Shown piece after piece: positions 17,678-27,107 of a stretch of 64,000 nt of DNA. The position numbers and the translations under genes were made by a program. This stretch comes from Nitrospira sp. (GTDB taxonomy: Bacteria; Nitrospirota; Nitrospiria; Nitrospirales; Nitrospiraceae): contig JADYYH010000003.1 of NCBI GenBank assembly GCA_020853775.1, forward strand, positions 61,991 to 125,990. The letters are read 5' to 3'. The notes beneath the pieces were generated by a model that did not search any database, was not told the origin of the DNA, and saw nothing but the letters and a program-made list of their open reading frames with translations. The first letter of the stretch is position 1, and each line of letters opens with the position of its first letter.

Positions 17678-18295
17678 ATGCAGCAGCCTGAATGGAATAC
17701 TCGCTGGAGTCGAGTGGCCCGTGCGCTCTTCCCGTTGGCGGTGGCGGGGTGCCTGATTGCCCTGATGCCTCCTGCCAGTCGGGTCGCATTTGACCCGGTC
17801 ATGAAGGATGTGGTGGGCAGGCCCTCCGCCGAACCCATTGCTTCGCTCATTGCGACCTACGCCGAGCAATATGCCCTTGACCCTGCTCTTCTGCAGGCAA
17901 TCATCAAAGTCGAGTCGAATTTTAATGCGGATGCCGTGTCCTCGAAGGGCGCGATCGGTCTCATGCAGCTGATGCCGCTGACGGCGGCGGCGTTCCATGT
18001 GCTCGACCCGTTCGATCCGAAGGACAACATCCGTGCGGGGGCTGCGCTGCTCCGCGGGCTGTTGGACCGGTTCGGGGGAGATCTGTCGTTGGCGCTGGCA
18101 GCCTATCATCTCGGTGAAGCGCGCGTCCGGCAGGCCATCGGCGCACCGGCGCTGCCCGCGACCCAGCTGTATGTCGATCGCGTGCTCGGCCACTATGATC
18201 GGTTTCGTGCCGGAACCAGCCGGCTTCCCTCGCGCGTGACGGCGCGCCGGGATGAACGTCGCCCGCTCTGGTCCCTGCAACAGCTCCCGGAGTGA
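17678..18295 (+). CDS. Lytic transglycosylase (SLT domain)
   Basis: 205 aa. An N-terminal hydrophobic helix (ALFPLAVAGCLIALM) acts as anchor or signal. The catalytic Glu is in IIKVESNF, and GLMQLMP is the standard substrate-binding strand. The usual AAYNAG motif reads AAYHLGEARV, a departure at the NAG position. It cleaves the murein glycan by 1,6-anhydro formation; the short length matches lone SLT-domain proteins. Located after a small lipoprotein, likely one unit. Confidence 0.85.
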   Translation: MQQPEWNTRWSRVARALFPLAVAGCLIALMPPASRVAFDPVMKDVVGRPSAEPIASLIATYAEQYALDPALLQAIIKVESNFNADAVSSKGAIGLMQLMPLTAAAFHVLDPFDPKDNIRAGAALLRGLLDRFGGDLSLALAAYHLGEARVRQAIGAPALPATQLYVDRVLGHYDRFRAGTSRLPSRVTARRDERRPLWSLQQLPE

Positions 18296-18452
18296 ACCAT
18301 GATGGATCCCGAAGCTGCCGATTCTGCGTAACTCTTCGACCAGGCCATTCGTCGGTTGCATTTTCTGTGGGAACGGGGTAGGGACATCTGCCTTGCGAAG
18401 CAGGATTCACGAGCCTCATCAATCAACACGTGACCTAGACATTGAGGGTGTG

Positions 18453-19607
18453 ATGAAGAAGAGTGATCGTACAGCCCGATTGGCCCAATCCGATATTCGT
18501 GCCATGACCCTGGCCTGCGCCAAGGTCAAGGGCATCAATATGTCTCAAGGGGTGTGCGACACCCCTGTTCCTCCGGTGGTCGTGCAGGGTGCGCAACAAG
18601 CGATGGTGCAAGGGCACAACATTTATGCCCGGTTTGACGGTATCGCGGAGCTGCGGCAGGCGATCGCGGACAAGTTGGCCGCCTTCAATCGCATCACCGC
18701 AGATCCGGAAACCAATATTACCGTGAGTGCCGGCGCGACCGGATCGTTCCAAGCCACCTGCATGGCCCTCCTCAACCCCGGCGACGAAGTGATTCTCTTT
18801 GAACCGTTTTATGCCTACCATGTCCAGGCGATCCTGGCCGTGGAGGGCGTACCTCGGTATGTGTCGATGCGGCCGCCGGATTGGAGCCTGGATGTGAAGA
18901 GCCTGGAACAGGCGGTGACGTCCAGGACCAAGGCCATCGTGGTCAATACGCCGGGGAATCCCTCCGGCAAGGTCTTCACGCGGCGTGAATTGGAACAGAT
19001 CGCCGAGATCGCCTGCCGCCGTGACCTGTTGGTGATTACCGACGAGATCTATGAGTACTTTGTGTTCGATGGGCGGGAACATGTCAGCATGGCCTCGTTG
19101 CCCGGCATGGCCGACCGGACGATTACCATCGGCGGGTATTCAAAAACCTTCAGCATCACCGGCTGGCGCATCGGGTACAGTGTCGCGGAGGCCTCGTGGG
19201 CCAAGGCCATCGGCGCGATGAGTGATGTGTTGTATGTCTGTGCCCCGACGCCGTTACAGTACGGCGTGGCTTCCGGCATCCGTGCGCTCGGTCCGTCCTA
19301 TTACAAAGAGTTGGCCTTGGATCACCAACAGAAGCGCGATCGCTTCTGCGGGGCCTTGGCGAAAGCCGGATTGCCTCCGGCCGTGCCGCAAGGGGCCTAT
19401 TATGTGTTGGCGGACGTGTCTCGACTTCCGGGGGCGACCAGCCGGGAGCGTGCGATGTATCTGCTGGACAAGACCGGCGTGGCGGGCGTGCCGGGCGAAG
19501 CCTTTTTCGATGGGACGGAGGGCAGTCGATTTATGCGGTTTTGTATGGCGAAGACCGACGCCGATCTCGAGCGGGCCAGTCAGGCGATCGAACGATTTAC
19601 ATCATGA
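18453..19607 (+). CDS. PLP-dependent aminotransferase, class I/II
   Basis: 384 aa, fold type I aminotransferase. The lysine holding PLP is in GYSKTFSITGWRIGY; NTPGNPSGKVF and DEIYEYF mark the cofactor pocket. Relatives include aspartate/tyrosine aminotransferases and methionine-related enzymes, and the substrate cannot be chosen from sequence alone. GAGG lies five bases before ATG 18453; the longer frame from 18393 has no ribosome-binding site. Stands alone. Confidence 0.85.
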   Translation: MKKSDRTARLAQSDIRAMTLACAKVKGINMSQGVCDTPVPPVVVQGAQQAMVQGHNIYARFDGIAELRQAIADKLAAFNRITADPETNITVSAGATGSFQATCMALLNPGDEVILFEPFYAYHVQAILAVEGVPRYVSMRPPDWSLDVKSLEQAVTSRTKAIVVNTPGNPSGKVFTRRELEQIAEIACRRDLLVITDEIYEYFVFDGREHVSMASLPGMADRTITIGGYSKTFSITGWRIGYSVAEASWAKAIGAMSDVLYVCAPTPLQYGVASGIRALGPSYYKELALDHQQKRDRFCGALAKAGLPPAVPQGAYYVLADVSRLPGATSRERAMYLLDKTGVAGVPGEAFFDGTEGSRFMRFCMAKTDADLERASQAIERFTS

Positions 19608-19630
19608 CCGCGGGGAACGAAACCAACTCC

Positions 19631-21037
19631 TTATCGCGCCTGCCAGGACGCGGTTCGCGTCATGGTTCCCCACGTCGCTTTTTTCCCGCGCACCCAACGA
19701 TACAAGCCGATCAACTTCCACACGGAGTTCAGCTGGCGGAATCCGAAATTCTCCAGGATGGCCGCCAGCAGCAGTTTCAGCACGTCGCGCTGCTCGGGGT
19801 AGACATGGAACGACATTTCTTCCAGTAAGAGCGCACTGACCGACAACAACACGCCCATGCCGATGGCCGCGACGAGCAGGATCAGCCACGCCTGCATCGA
19901 GACGAATCCCATGACAAAGCTGAGGATCAGGAAGCAGTAGCCGAACACCTCAATTGCCGGACCGATCCACTCAAAGACGGCCATAAACGGGAACGCCAGC
20001 CACCCGATCGTCCCCCCTTTCGGATGACACATCAGATCCAGGTTTTTGGTCAGGCTTTCACAGAGTCCGCGCTGCCAGCGGATACGCTGATTTTTCAACG
20101 TGCGCAGGTCTTCCGGCGCTTCGGTCCAGCAGACGGAATCGGGCACGAACGTAATACGATAGGGTTTCTCGCCTAGCCGTAGATGGCGATGCAGGCGCAC
20201 GACCAGTTCCATGTCTTCGCCGATCGTATCCGATCGATAGCCCCCCACGGTGACCACGGCTTCTTTCCGGAAAATGCCGAATGCGCCGGAAATGATCAGC
20301 ATCGCATTCATGGGCGACCAGCCCAGCCGCCCGAAGAGGAAGGCGCGGAGGTATTCCACGATTTGGAAGAGCGCCAGAAGATTGGCGGGCAATCCGATTT
20401 TGGTCAGGAAGCCATTTTCGACGCGGCAGCCGTTCGCGATGCGCACGGTCCCTCCGCTGGCCACCGTGCGATGATCGTCCAGAAACGGTTGCACGGCTCG
20501 CCGCAGGCTATCCGGCTGCAGAATGGAATCCGCATCGATGCAACAGAACAGCGGATAGAGCGACAGATTGATGCCCGCATTCAGCGAATCGGCCTTGCCC
20601 CCGTTCTCTTTGTCGATGACGCGCAGGTTGGCATGAAGCGAGGAATGGTAAATCGCCCGGATTTCCGCCGTGGGCAGCTGCGTATGACAGGCTTCGGGAA
20701 ACGGAAACAGATCAAATTCTTTGCGGAGGACATCGATCGTGGCATCCTTTGATCCATCGTTGACGACGACGATTTCATATTCCGAATAGCTGAGTTGCAG
20801 CAGTGACCGAATGGAGCCCGCGATGGTGGCGGCCTCGTTATAGGCGGGGACCAGGATGCTGATCTGCGGTTCGAAGCCGGTGTAACTGTGCGGCAGGCTT
20901 TCGAGCACCCGCTCCTGCAGGTATTGCCGCAGGTGCACGATGGCAATGAGGTCCAGCATCAAGTATCCGGCGGTCAGGCCGAGAAAGTAGAGCAGGAAGA
21001 GCCACTCAGAAATTGAAATGAGCCGATCCAACCACAT
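19631..21037 (-). CDS. Processive glycosyltransferase family 2 (polysaccharide synthase)
   Basis: 468 aa membrane synthase of the PgaC/BcsA class. One N-terminal helix (11-34) and three or more C-terminal helices (about 344-412) flank the GT2 domain. Its motifs are NDGS 93-96, NGGKAD 145-150, DAD 168-170, ED 274-275 and QRIRW 317-321, the complete D,D,D,QxxRW set for processive beta-linked polymer synthesis and export. It diverges from the 21018 gene, whose annotated start overlaps its own. The polymer is not identified; by neighbours a deacetylated aminosugar or hexuronan-type polymer is possible. Confidence 0.9.
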   Translation of the reverse strand: MWLDRLISISEWLFLLYFLGLTAGYLMLDLIAIVHLRQYLQERVLESLPHSYTGFEPQISILVPAYNEAATIAGSIRSLLQLSYSEYEIVVVNDGSKDATIDVLRKEFDLFPFPEACHTQLPTAEIRAIYHSSLHANLRVIDKENGGKADSLNAGINLSLYPLFCCIDADSILQPDSLRRAVQPFLDDHRTVASGGTVRIANGCRVENGFLTKIGLPANLLALFQIVEYLRAFLFGRLGWSPMNAMLIISGAFGIFRKEAVVTVGGYRSDTIGEDMELVVRLHRHLRLGEKPYRITFVPDSVCWTEAPEDLRTLKNQRIRWQRGLCESLTKNLDLMCHPKGGTIGWLAFPFMAVFEWIGPAIEVFGYCFLILSFVMGFVSMQAWLILLVAAIGMGVLLSVSALLLEEMSFHVYPEQRDVLKLLLAAILENFGFRQLNSVWKLIGLYRWVRGKKATWGTMTRTASWQAR

Positions 21038-22697
21038 CGATCAATGCGTCTCCGCCAACGGGGATGTCGTTCGAGTCAGGAGTTCCGGGCACTCCGCCGG
21101 TGCCGCGTGCGCGGAGGCCGCGAGGCGGTCTGTCTTCGTGAATCTGTTGTTCGGGGCTGCAGTCGGTTCCATCGTCTGGTGGTCTGTGGCGCAGGCGGAG
21201 GACATTCTTCTGTCTTTGCCGATTCCATCCACGGTGCATGAGATCGAGCTGACCTATGCCGGGAATCTGACCGATCCAACCGTGGCATTCAGCGGGCCTG
21301 CGCCGGCTGCGGCCCCTCTTCCTTATCGACCGTTTTTACCCATTCTTGAACTCCGCCCGGGCCTGGGGGCAGCTCAGGTCTTTGGTCCCTGCGAGGGGCA
21401 GGCGGTCCGCAGCGACTCGAGTCTTGAGGTGAAATGGACTGCCGACCATGCGACGCGCTGCGGCCAGCGTATCGAGCTGCGTCCTGGGGGGAAGCCGGTG
21501 GACCTCCTGTCCTACCAGATGCTGAGGCTTTGCGGGCGAGCAACCGGCCAGGTGGTGGTGGGCGTAGAAGATGTGGCCGGTCATGGGCGCGAGCATAATC
21601 ACCCGCTGGCGACCGTCACCGGGGCGTTCGATCTCTCTATTCCGTTCAAAGAAATCGGTCGCGGGGTGGACCTTCGATCTCTGACGGCTCTCGTCCTGTC
21701 GTCTGAGGGACAAGGCGGACAGATTCAGTTTGATCGGCTGGAGGTGTCGCACAGTGAAGCGATCCAGAAGCGACCTGTCGGCACCGGGTTTTGGGTGTGG
21801 AACTACCGCGCGGCGATACAGGAGTCGCAGACGCTGGTGGCTACCTGTCGCGAGCAAGCCTGTTCGAGGGTGCTGATCCAAATGCCGTCACTCAATGACG
21901 ATGAGGGGATCTGGCGCGAGTATGCGCGGCTCTTGAGCCTGGTCAAGGAGGCCGGAATTGACGCGCTGGCGTTGGACGGGTACCCCGAAGCCATTCAGGA
22001 ACCTCATCTCCTGGCCGATAAGATACGGAGACTGCTTCAGCTCGTGCGGCCCGGTGCGTTGTCCGGCGTACAGCTCGATATCGAGCCCTATCTCCTGCCG
22101 GGATTTTTCGACGATGACGCGCAGCTCCGGCGCTATCTCGGCACGATTGAGACGATGCACGAGGCCATTCAAGGCCGCGCCAAACTGTCGATGGTGATTC
22201 CTTTCTGGCTCGCCACCCCCACCGTCGGCGGTCGGCCATTGGCCTATGCCGTGATGGATCGGGCCGATGAAGTGGCGGTCATGAGTTATCGCACCGACCT
22301 CGATGAGGTGCAGGACATCGCCGAAGACATCTTGCGGTATGGCGATGTCATCGAGAAGCCGGTATGGCTGGCCGTTGAGACAACGGTGTTACCAGTCGAA
22401 CAGCATGTCGTGCTGCGGCGTGATCTCCGTCCGGATCACGCCGATGCCTTTTTAGAGCGCGAGCACAAACGGCTACGGTGGAAGCCGATTCCGGAGGCTG
22501 ACGCGCTGACAGGCGCTGGAGAGTGGTTCCGCGTCCATCGGCGATTTACCGTCAAGCCTGAACAGCTGACGTTTGCGGGACGTTCCCGTGTTGAGGTGTC
22601 CAGGGCGATCCGCCAGATACTCGACAGCACGCCGCATTCCAGTTTTGCCGGAGTGATTATTCACGACCTCGATGGGTTCCGGGCGCTTCCCGAATAG
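21018..22697 (+). CDS. Secreted TIM-barrel glycoside hydrolase-like protein
   Basis: 559 aa. A hydrophobic segment near residues 41-58 ends at VAQA and looks like a signal. The first half is a beta-rich domain; the second half carries a barrel-like run with QLDIEPY near residue 352 and VAVMSYRT near 419, reminiscent of the D-x-E and M-x-Y signatures of GH18-like and PgaB hydrolase domains. The family is not assigned with certainty. GTG 21138 with GAGG upstream is an alternative start that would clear the overlap with the synthase gene. The stop lies 34 bases before the next gene. Confidence 0.65.
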   Translation: MSRSNHIDQCVSANGDVVRVRSSGHSAGAACAEAARRSVFVNLLFGAAVGSIVWWSVAQAEDILLSLPIPSTVHEIELTYAGNLTDPTVAFSGPAPAAAPLPYRPFLPILELRPGLGAAQVFGPCEGQAVRSDSSLEVKWTADHATRCGQRIELRPGGKPVDLLSYQMLRLCGRATGQVVVGVEDVAGHGREHNHPLATVTGAFDLSIPFKEIGRGVDLRSLTALVLSSEGQGGQIQFDRLEVSHSEAIQKRPVGTGFWVWNYRAAIQESQTLVATCREQACSRVLIQMPSLNDDEGIWREYARLLSLVKEAGIDALALDGYPEAIQEPHLLADKIRRLLQLVRPGALSGVQLDIEPYLLPGFFDDDAQLRRYLGTIETMHEAIQGRAKLSMVIPFWLATPTVGGRPLAYAVMDRADEVAVMSYRTDLDEVQDIAEDILRYGDVIEKPVWLAVETTVLPVEQHVVLRRDLRPDHADAFLEREHKRLRWKPIPEADALTGAGEWFRVHRRFTVKPEQLTFAGRSRVEVSRAIRQILDSTPHSSFAGVIIHDLDGFRALPE

Positions 22698-22731
22698 GAT
22701 CGCACATGCCGGGAGAACAGGATCGTCACGG

Positions 22732-25101
22732 ATGAACGGTCCCCTCACATGGATGACTCGAAGGACCCCCCTGGCCGGTCTGCTGGCGGGGCTGGTGCTC
22801 GCCGCGGGCTGGTTCTCTGCGCCCGCTACGATGATCGCCGCGATGGCCCCGGAGTCCTCTCCGCGCCAAATTCTGCAACAAGCCAGAGCGTGGGAGGAGG
22901 AGAAGCGCTACGAGGAGGCCCTTGCGGCCTACCGGCAATACCTCCTGGCCAAACCGGACCATGACGAGGTGCGTGCGTCGGTGGCCAAGCTGCTGTCCTG
23001 GCAGGGCCAATGGGATGAGGCCGCTGCCAGCTATCGCGATCTCCTGACCCGCCACCCGCTCGATCACGACTTCCGGGTCGGTCTCGCCCAAGTCCTTTCC
23101 TGGCAAAAGCAATATGATCAGGCACGAGCAGAGTACGAGCGGGTGCTCCAGGACGAACCGGACCATGTCGAGGCACTCACCGGGCTGGCCAATGTGCTGT
23201 TGTGGAGCGGTCACCAGGAACAGGCCGTGCCATACTATGAACGTGTCGTGGCGGCGACCGGTGATGCAGAGGTGGCAGCGCATCTGCAGGCATTGAAGGC
23301 GGCCTCCGCTTCAGCGGCGCTTTCCGTCCGTCCGTCCGGTACGGCTTCTCCGCATGGGGACGAGCGGATCACAGCGGACTTCCCCGAGGCGTTGGAGCGC
23401 GGGCGACGATTGGAAACCATGCGTCAGTATGCCGATGCGGTGGCTGTGTATCGCGAGGAACTGCAACGGGCGCCCGCCAATGATGAGGTGCGCGCGGCAC
23501 TGGCACGGACTCTCTCCTGGCAAGGCGCTCACTCGGAAGCCACGGCGCTGTATCGAGAGGTTCTGGCGCGTCATCCCCAGGGCCAGGAGATTCGCGTGGC
23601 GCTGGGACAGGTTCTGTCCTGGCAACAGCAATTTGAGGAAGCCGGCCGTCTGTACCGGGAAGCCCTACAAGCCGAACCGACTCTGGTCGAGGCGCAGCGC
23701 GGCCTCGCGGATCTTGCGTATTGGCAGGGGAATCAATCAGAAGCGGTCCAGCGTTACGAAGCGTTGTGGGCCGAAACCCACGATCCCGAGATTGCATCCC
23801 AACTCAAGACGATCCGGTCGGAATGGCGTGCGACCGCGCCTCCCGCCGGCGAGCCCCCTCCTCCCACTCCCGCTGTCCATGAACCGGAGATGCGCGCGAT
23901 CGCGTCCGCGATGGAGCAGGCCACGAGATTCGAGGTGGCCAAACGGTATCTCGAAGCGGAAGGCGTCTATCGCGAAGCATTGCGAGAACATCCCGACAAT
24001 GACGAAATCCGCACGGCGCTGGCCCGCGTGCTGTCATGGCAGGGGACTCATGCCGAGGCGACGACCCTCTATCGTGAGGTGTTGGCACGCCACCCTGACG
24101 ATCAGGACATACGTCTTGCGCTGGCGCAAGTGTTGTCGTGGCAGAAACAGTTCGAGGAGGCGGAACGGTTGTACGGGGAAGTCGTGCAGGCCGAGCCCGG
24201 GCAGATCGACGCCCGCCGTGGACTCGCCGAAGTGGCCCATTGGCGTGGCGACCGGTCCGAGGCGTTGCAGCGCTACGAAGCCCTGCTGGCTGAGACGCAC
24301 GACCCGGGCCTGGAGCAACAGATCAACGCGGTGAAATCAGAATTGCTGGTGTCCCCGCGAGCCGCTGTGGGGCAGGGGCTGACCGGCCTGCGTCTTCCCT
24401 ATCGCGACTATGCCAAGATCGGTTACGGCCACTATACCTATACGAAGAATCAGCCGGACGAACGTGATCTGTTGTTTGAGCTCGCCAAACCGCTCGGCAA
24501 TCAAACGCTGGTGCTCCGCATAGAACCGATCAATCGGTTTGGATTTCACGACACGCCGATGTCAGCGGAGCTCTATAGCCCCCTGTGGTCGAGAGCCTGG
24601 GGATATATCGCGGGACAAGCCACGGTGAATCCGCATTTTTCACCGAATTATTCATTTGTCGGCGAAGTGGCGCAAGGGCTCGGGGGGGTGCACGCCGCGC
24701 TGGCGCCCTTTGAGGTTTCGTTCGGCTACCGGCGGTTGAATTACAAGCAAGACGATATCGATCTCCTGATGCCGGGGCTCACCATCTTTCTTCCGTTCAA
24801 TCTGTGGCTGACGGAAAAGATCTATCTGATTCCGAATACGGGAGCGGTCACCCTGGCCTCGCAGTTGACCTGGCGGCCGTCCGATCGGCTGCAGTTCTTC
24901 GCGTCCGGTTCATTCGGCACGTCAGGCGAACGCATCGTGGCGCAACAAGACTTCACTCGCGTCGGAAGTCGCACGATTCAAGCGGGCGTCACGTTTCCGA
25001 TTAACGAACGATTCTCTGTCGAAACCTCCGGATACTACGAAGACCGGGGCTTTCTCTATGTCCGACGAGGCGGGAACTTCAACCTCATCTATCATTGGTA
25101 G
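22732..25101 (+). CDS. TPR plus YaiO-type outer-membrane beta-barrel protein
   Basis: 789 aa, close in length to PgaA. After a signal peptide come three tandem TPR modules with a strict 173-residue period, each carrying LSWQ twice. From about residue 545 a beta-barrel segment begins (YAKIGYGHYTY) and ends YHW with the aromatic C-terminus typical of barrel proteins. This matches the YaiO barrel family. In PgaA the TPR part binds polymer and the barrel exports it; the same role is inferred here. The ATG at 22732 has AGGA nine bases upstream; the frame from 22672 overlaps the previous gene. Confidence 0.8.
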   Translation: MNGPLTWMTRRTPLAGLLAGLVLAAGWFSAPATMIAAMAPESSPRQILQQARAWEEEKRYEEALAAYRQYLLAKPDHDEVRASVAKLLSWQGQWDEAAASYRDLLTRHPLDHDFRVGLAQVLSWQKQYDQARAEYERVLQDEPDHVEALTGLANVLLWSGHQEQAVPYYERVVAATGDAEVAAHLQALKAASASAALSVRPSGTASPHGDERITADFPEALERGRRLETMRQYADAVAVYREELQRAPANDEVRAALARTLSWQGAHSEATALYREVLARHPQGQEIRVALGQVLSWQQQFEEAGRLYREALQAEPTLVEAQRGLADLAYWQGNQSEAVQRYEALWAETHDPEIASQLKTIRSEWRATAPPAGEPPPPTPAVHEPEMRAIASAMEQATRFEVAKRYLEAEGVYREALREHPDNDEIRTALARVLSWQGTHAEATTLYREVLARHPDDQDIRLALAQVLSWQKQFEEAERLYGEVVQAEPGQIDARRGLAEVAHWRGDRSEALQRYEALLAETHDPGLEQQINAVKSELLVSPRAAVGQGLTGLRLPYRDYAKIGYGHYTYTKNQPDERDLLFELAKPLGNQTLVLRIEPINRFGFHDTPMSAELYSPLWSRAWGYIAGQATVNPHFSPNYSFVGEVAQGLGGVHAALAPFEVSFGYRRLNYKQDDIDLLMPGLTIFLPFNLWLTEKIYLIPNTGAVTLASQLTWRPSDRLQFFASGSFGTSGERIVAQQDFTRVGSRTIQAGVTFPINERFSVETSGYYEDRGFLYVRRGGNFNLIYHW
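22880..24340 (+). repeat. Three tandem TPR modules, period 519 bases
   Basis: The codons for the first LSW of each module begin at 22993, 23512 and 24031, so exactly 519 bases (173 residues) apart. Each module has the order RALxxLSWQG, LARHP, LxQVLSWQ and ALQRYEAL. Coding repeat inside the export-protein gene; similarity is clear at protein level. Confidence 0.75.
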
Positions 25102-25105
25102 GCGT

Positions 25106-27046
25106 ATGCAACGGTCCACTCTCGTCCGCGTGTCGGGTATTGCCCTGCTGTGTGTCTCTCTGGTGATCGGCATTCGAATTCTCGTGGGCTCTCCCTCGTT
25201 CCAACACATGGACGTTCCGGAGAAAGACTTTCACCGTTTCCCGGGGGTGTCTGGGCCCGACAAGGCGACGGTGATGCCTGATCATGTGCCGACAACGTGG
25301 AGGACGTATGAACAGGGCTCGACCAGCCGGTTGGCGATTCTGCTCACCGATCCCGACTCATCATGGCTGGGGTTGGCCCATGGACTCAAATCCATCGGCG
25401 TTCCTTTTCGTATCACTCGTGATGTCCATGAGGCCTTGGCGCATCAGGTGGTGCTGGTCTATCCCATGATTTCAGGAAAGGTCCTGGGGCCGGAGGCGCT
25501 GCAAGCGCTGGCGGAATTTCCGAAGACAGGCGGGACACTGATCGGAGTGCAAGTCCTGGGCGGAGGATTGAACCAGGTCTTCGGGTTTCGTGATGCCGTG
25601 GCGTCGCGCCAGCGTTATGACGTGACCTTGACCTCGGCCGATCCTCTGCTAACGGACCTGACGGATCCTCGCGAGCGACAGCTGCGGGTCGGGATCCGTG
25701 ACAAGGGTATCGAGGTGATGGGGACCTACGGCTACACGGAAGCATCGGCTCCGCTCGCGCGCTTCGAAGATGGAACCGCCGCCATCACGCAGGCCGCTCA
25801 TGGACGTGGCCGGGCCTATGCCATCGGACTCGATCTCGGATTCCTCCTGTTGAAGGGATACAACAACCGCGGTGAGGAACTCGTCAAGACCTTCGACAAT
25901 GAATTCGATCCGACGCTCGATGTCTGGCTGCGGCTCCTCAAATCGATGTATCGCACGGCGCAGGAAGAGGCGGTGACCCTGGGGACAGTGCCCTTCGGCA
26001 AGTCCTTGTCGGTCATGATGACGCACGATGTCGATTTTACACAGTCCATTAAAAATGCGGTCGCGTATGCCGCGTATGAGAAAAGCCAGGGCGTGGTCGG
26101 CACGTATTTCATTCAGGTGAAATACATTCGCGATTATAACGATGATATCTTCTTTAACGACGAAGGCGTGCGGTACGTGAAGCAATTGGCGGATCTGGGC
26201 ATGGAACTGGGGAGCCATACAATCGCCCACTCGCGGGTGTTCAATGAGTTTCCTCTCGGAACCGGTCGGGAAGCCTATCCGTCCTATGCCCCCTTCGTGA
26301 AAGATCGGACGACGGCCTACAATGTGAGCATCCTGGGTGAATTGCGAGTGAGCAAGTTTCTCATCGATCACTTTTCCGGCCAGTCGATCATCGCATTCCG
26401 GCCCGGCGAATTGTCCAATCCCTTCGGGCTCCCGCAAGCGCTGCTGGCGACCGGCTATCGGTACAGTTCGACGGCCACGGCGAATAACTCGCTGACCCAT
26501 TTGCCCTATCAGCTGAACTACGATCGTCTGACCGACAGTGAGGTCGAGGTGTTTGAGTTTCCCGTGACCATCGAAGATGAGGCGTTGCCGAAGATGGGGG
26601 ACCGTCTCCCGCAAGCCCTCGAGGTCGCGACACGTATCAGCCGGTACGGCGGCTCCGTCGTGGTGCTCATTCATCCGAATATTCTGGATCATAAGCTCGC
26701 TTTCGAGAAGGGGTTCGTCGAGGGCGTGCGCCCTTACGCCTGGTTCGGCTCGGTGGGGGAGTTCGGCCGATGGTGGGCGGCACGGAATCGGGTAGAGGTC
26801 GATGTCGCGCGCGAGCAGACCGGCATGCGGGTGACGTTGAAGGTGCCCGCCGCTGCAGCCGGATTGACGCTCGAGGTGCCGGCCGGGTGGGAAGTGGCGC
26901 GCCCGGGCAACTCGCAGCAAACGGTGGAACAACGTGGAAGGGTGGTGACCTTCCCCGAAATGCAGGGTACGTACACCGTCTTATTCACGCCGCTTTCAGC
27001 CGGACCCGGCAATCAAGGGGCTCCCTCTGCGGGCCATCGCACATAA
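25106..27046 (+). CDS. Polysaccharide deacetylase-like (CE4 NodB) exported protein
   Basis: 646 aa. A hydrophobic helix (GIALLCVSLVIGIRIL) at residues 9-25 is signal or anchor. The middle domain is CE4-like: MTHDVDF at about 305-311 supplies the catalytic and metal-binding aspartates, and GSHTIAHS near 369-376 the HxxxH metal pair. The N-terminal half (bases 25290-25960) resembles a class-I glutamine-amidotransferase-like fold; the C-terminus is a short beta domain. CE4 enzymes remove N-acetyl groups from amino sugars. The start overlaps the barrel gene by none and lies 4 bases after it. Confidence 0.8.
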   Translation: MQRSTLVRVSGIALLCVSLVIGIRILVGSPSFQHMDVPEKDFHRFPGVSGPDKATVMPDHVPTTWRTYEQGSTSRLAILLTDPDSSWLGLAHGLKSIGVPFRITRDVHEALAHQVVLVYPMISGKVLGPEALQALAEFPKTGGTLIGVQVLGGGLNQVFGFRDAVASRQRYDVTLTSADPLLTDLTDPRERQLRVGIRDKGIEVMGTYGYTEASAPLARFEDGTAAITQAAHGRGRAYAIGLDLGFLLLKGYNNRGEELVKTFDNEFDPTLDVWLRLLKSMYRTAQEEAVTLGTVPFGKSLSVMMTHDVDFTQSIKNAVAYAAYEKSQGVVGTYFIQVKYIRDYNDDIFFNDEGVRYVKQLADLGMELGSHTIAHSRVFNEFPLGTGREAYPSYAPFVKDRTTAYNVSILGELRVSKFLIDHFSGQSIIAFRPGELSNPFGLPQALLATGYRYSSTATANNSLTHLPYQLNYDRLTDSEVEVFEFPVTIEDEALPKMGDRLPQALEVATRISRYGGSVVVLIHPNILDHKLAFEKGFVEGVRPYAWFGSVGEFGRWWAARNRVEVDVAREQTGMRVTLKVPAAAAGLTLEVPAGWEVARPGNSQQTVEQRGRVVTFPEMQGTYTVLFTPLSAGPGNQGAPSAGHRT

Positions 27047-27107
27047 GTGAGTCTTTCCTGTCATGAATGACCGAACGGTGCACGGCTCCGCAGAGGGCGC
27101 AAAGGTG

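Noticed and set aside
19631..27046. A standard PgaABCD operon
   Set aside because: No PgaD-like gene, order and strand differ, and PgaB functions are split, so it is described only as Pga-like.
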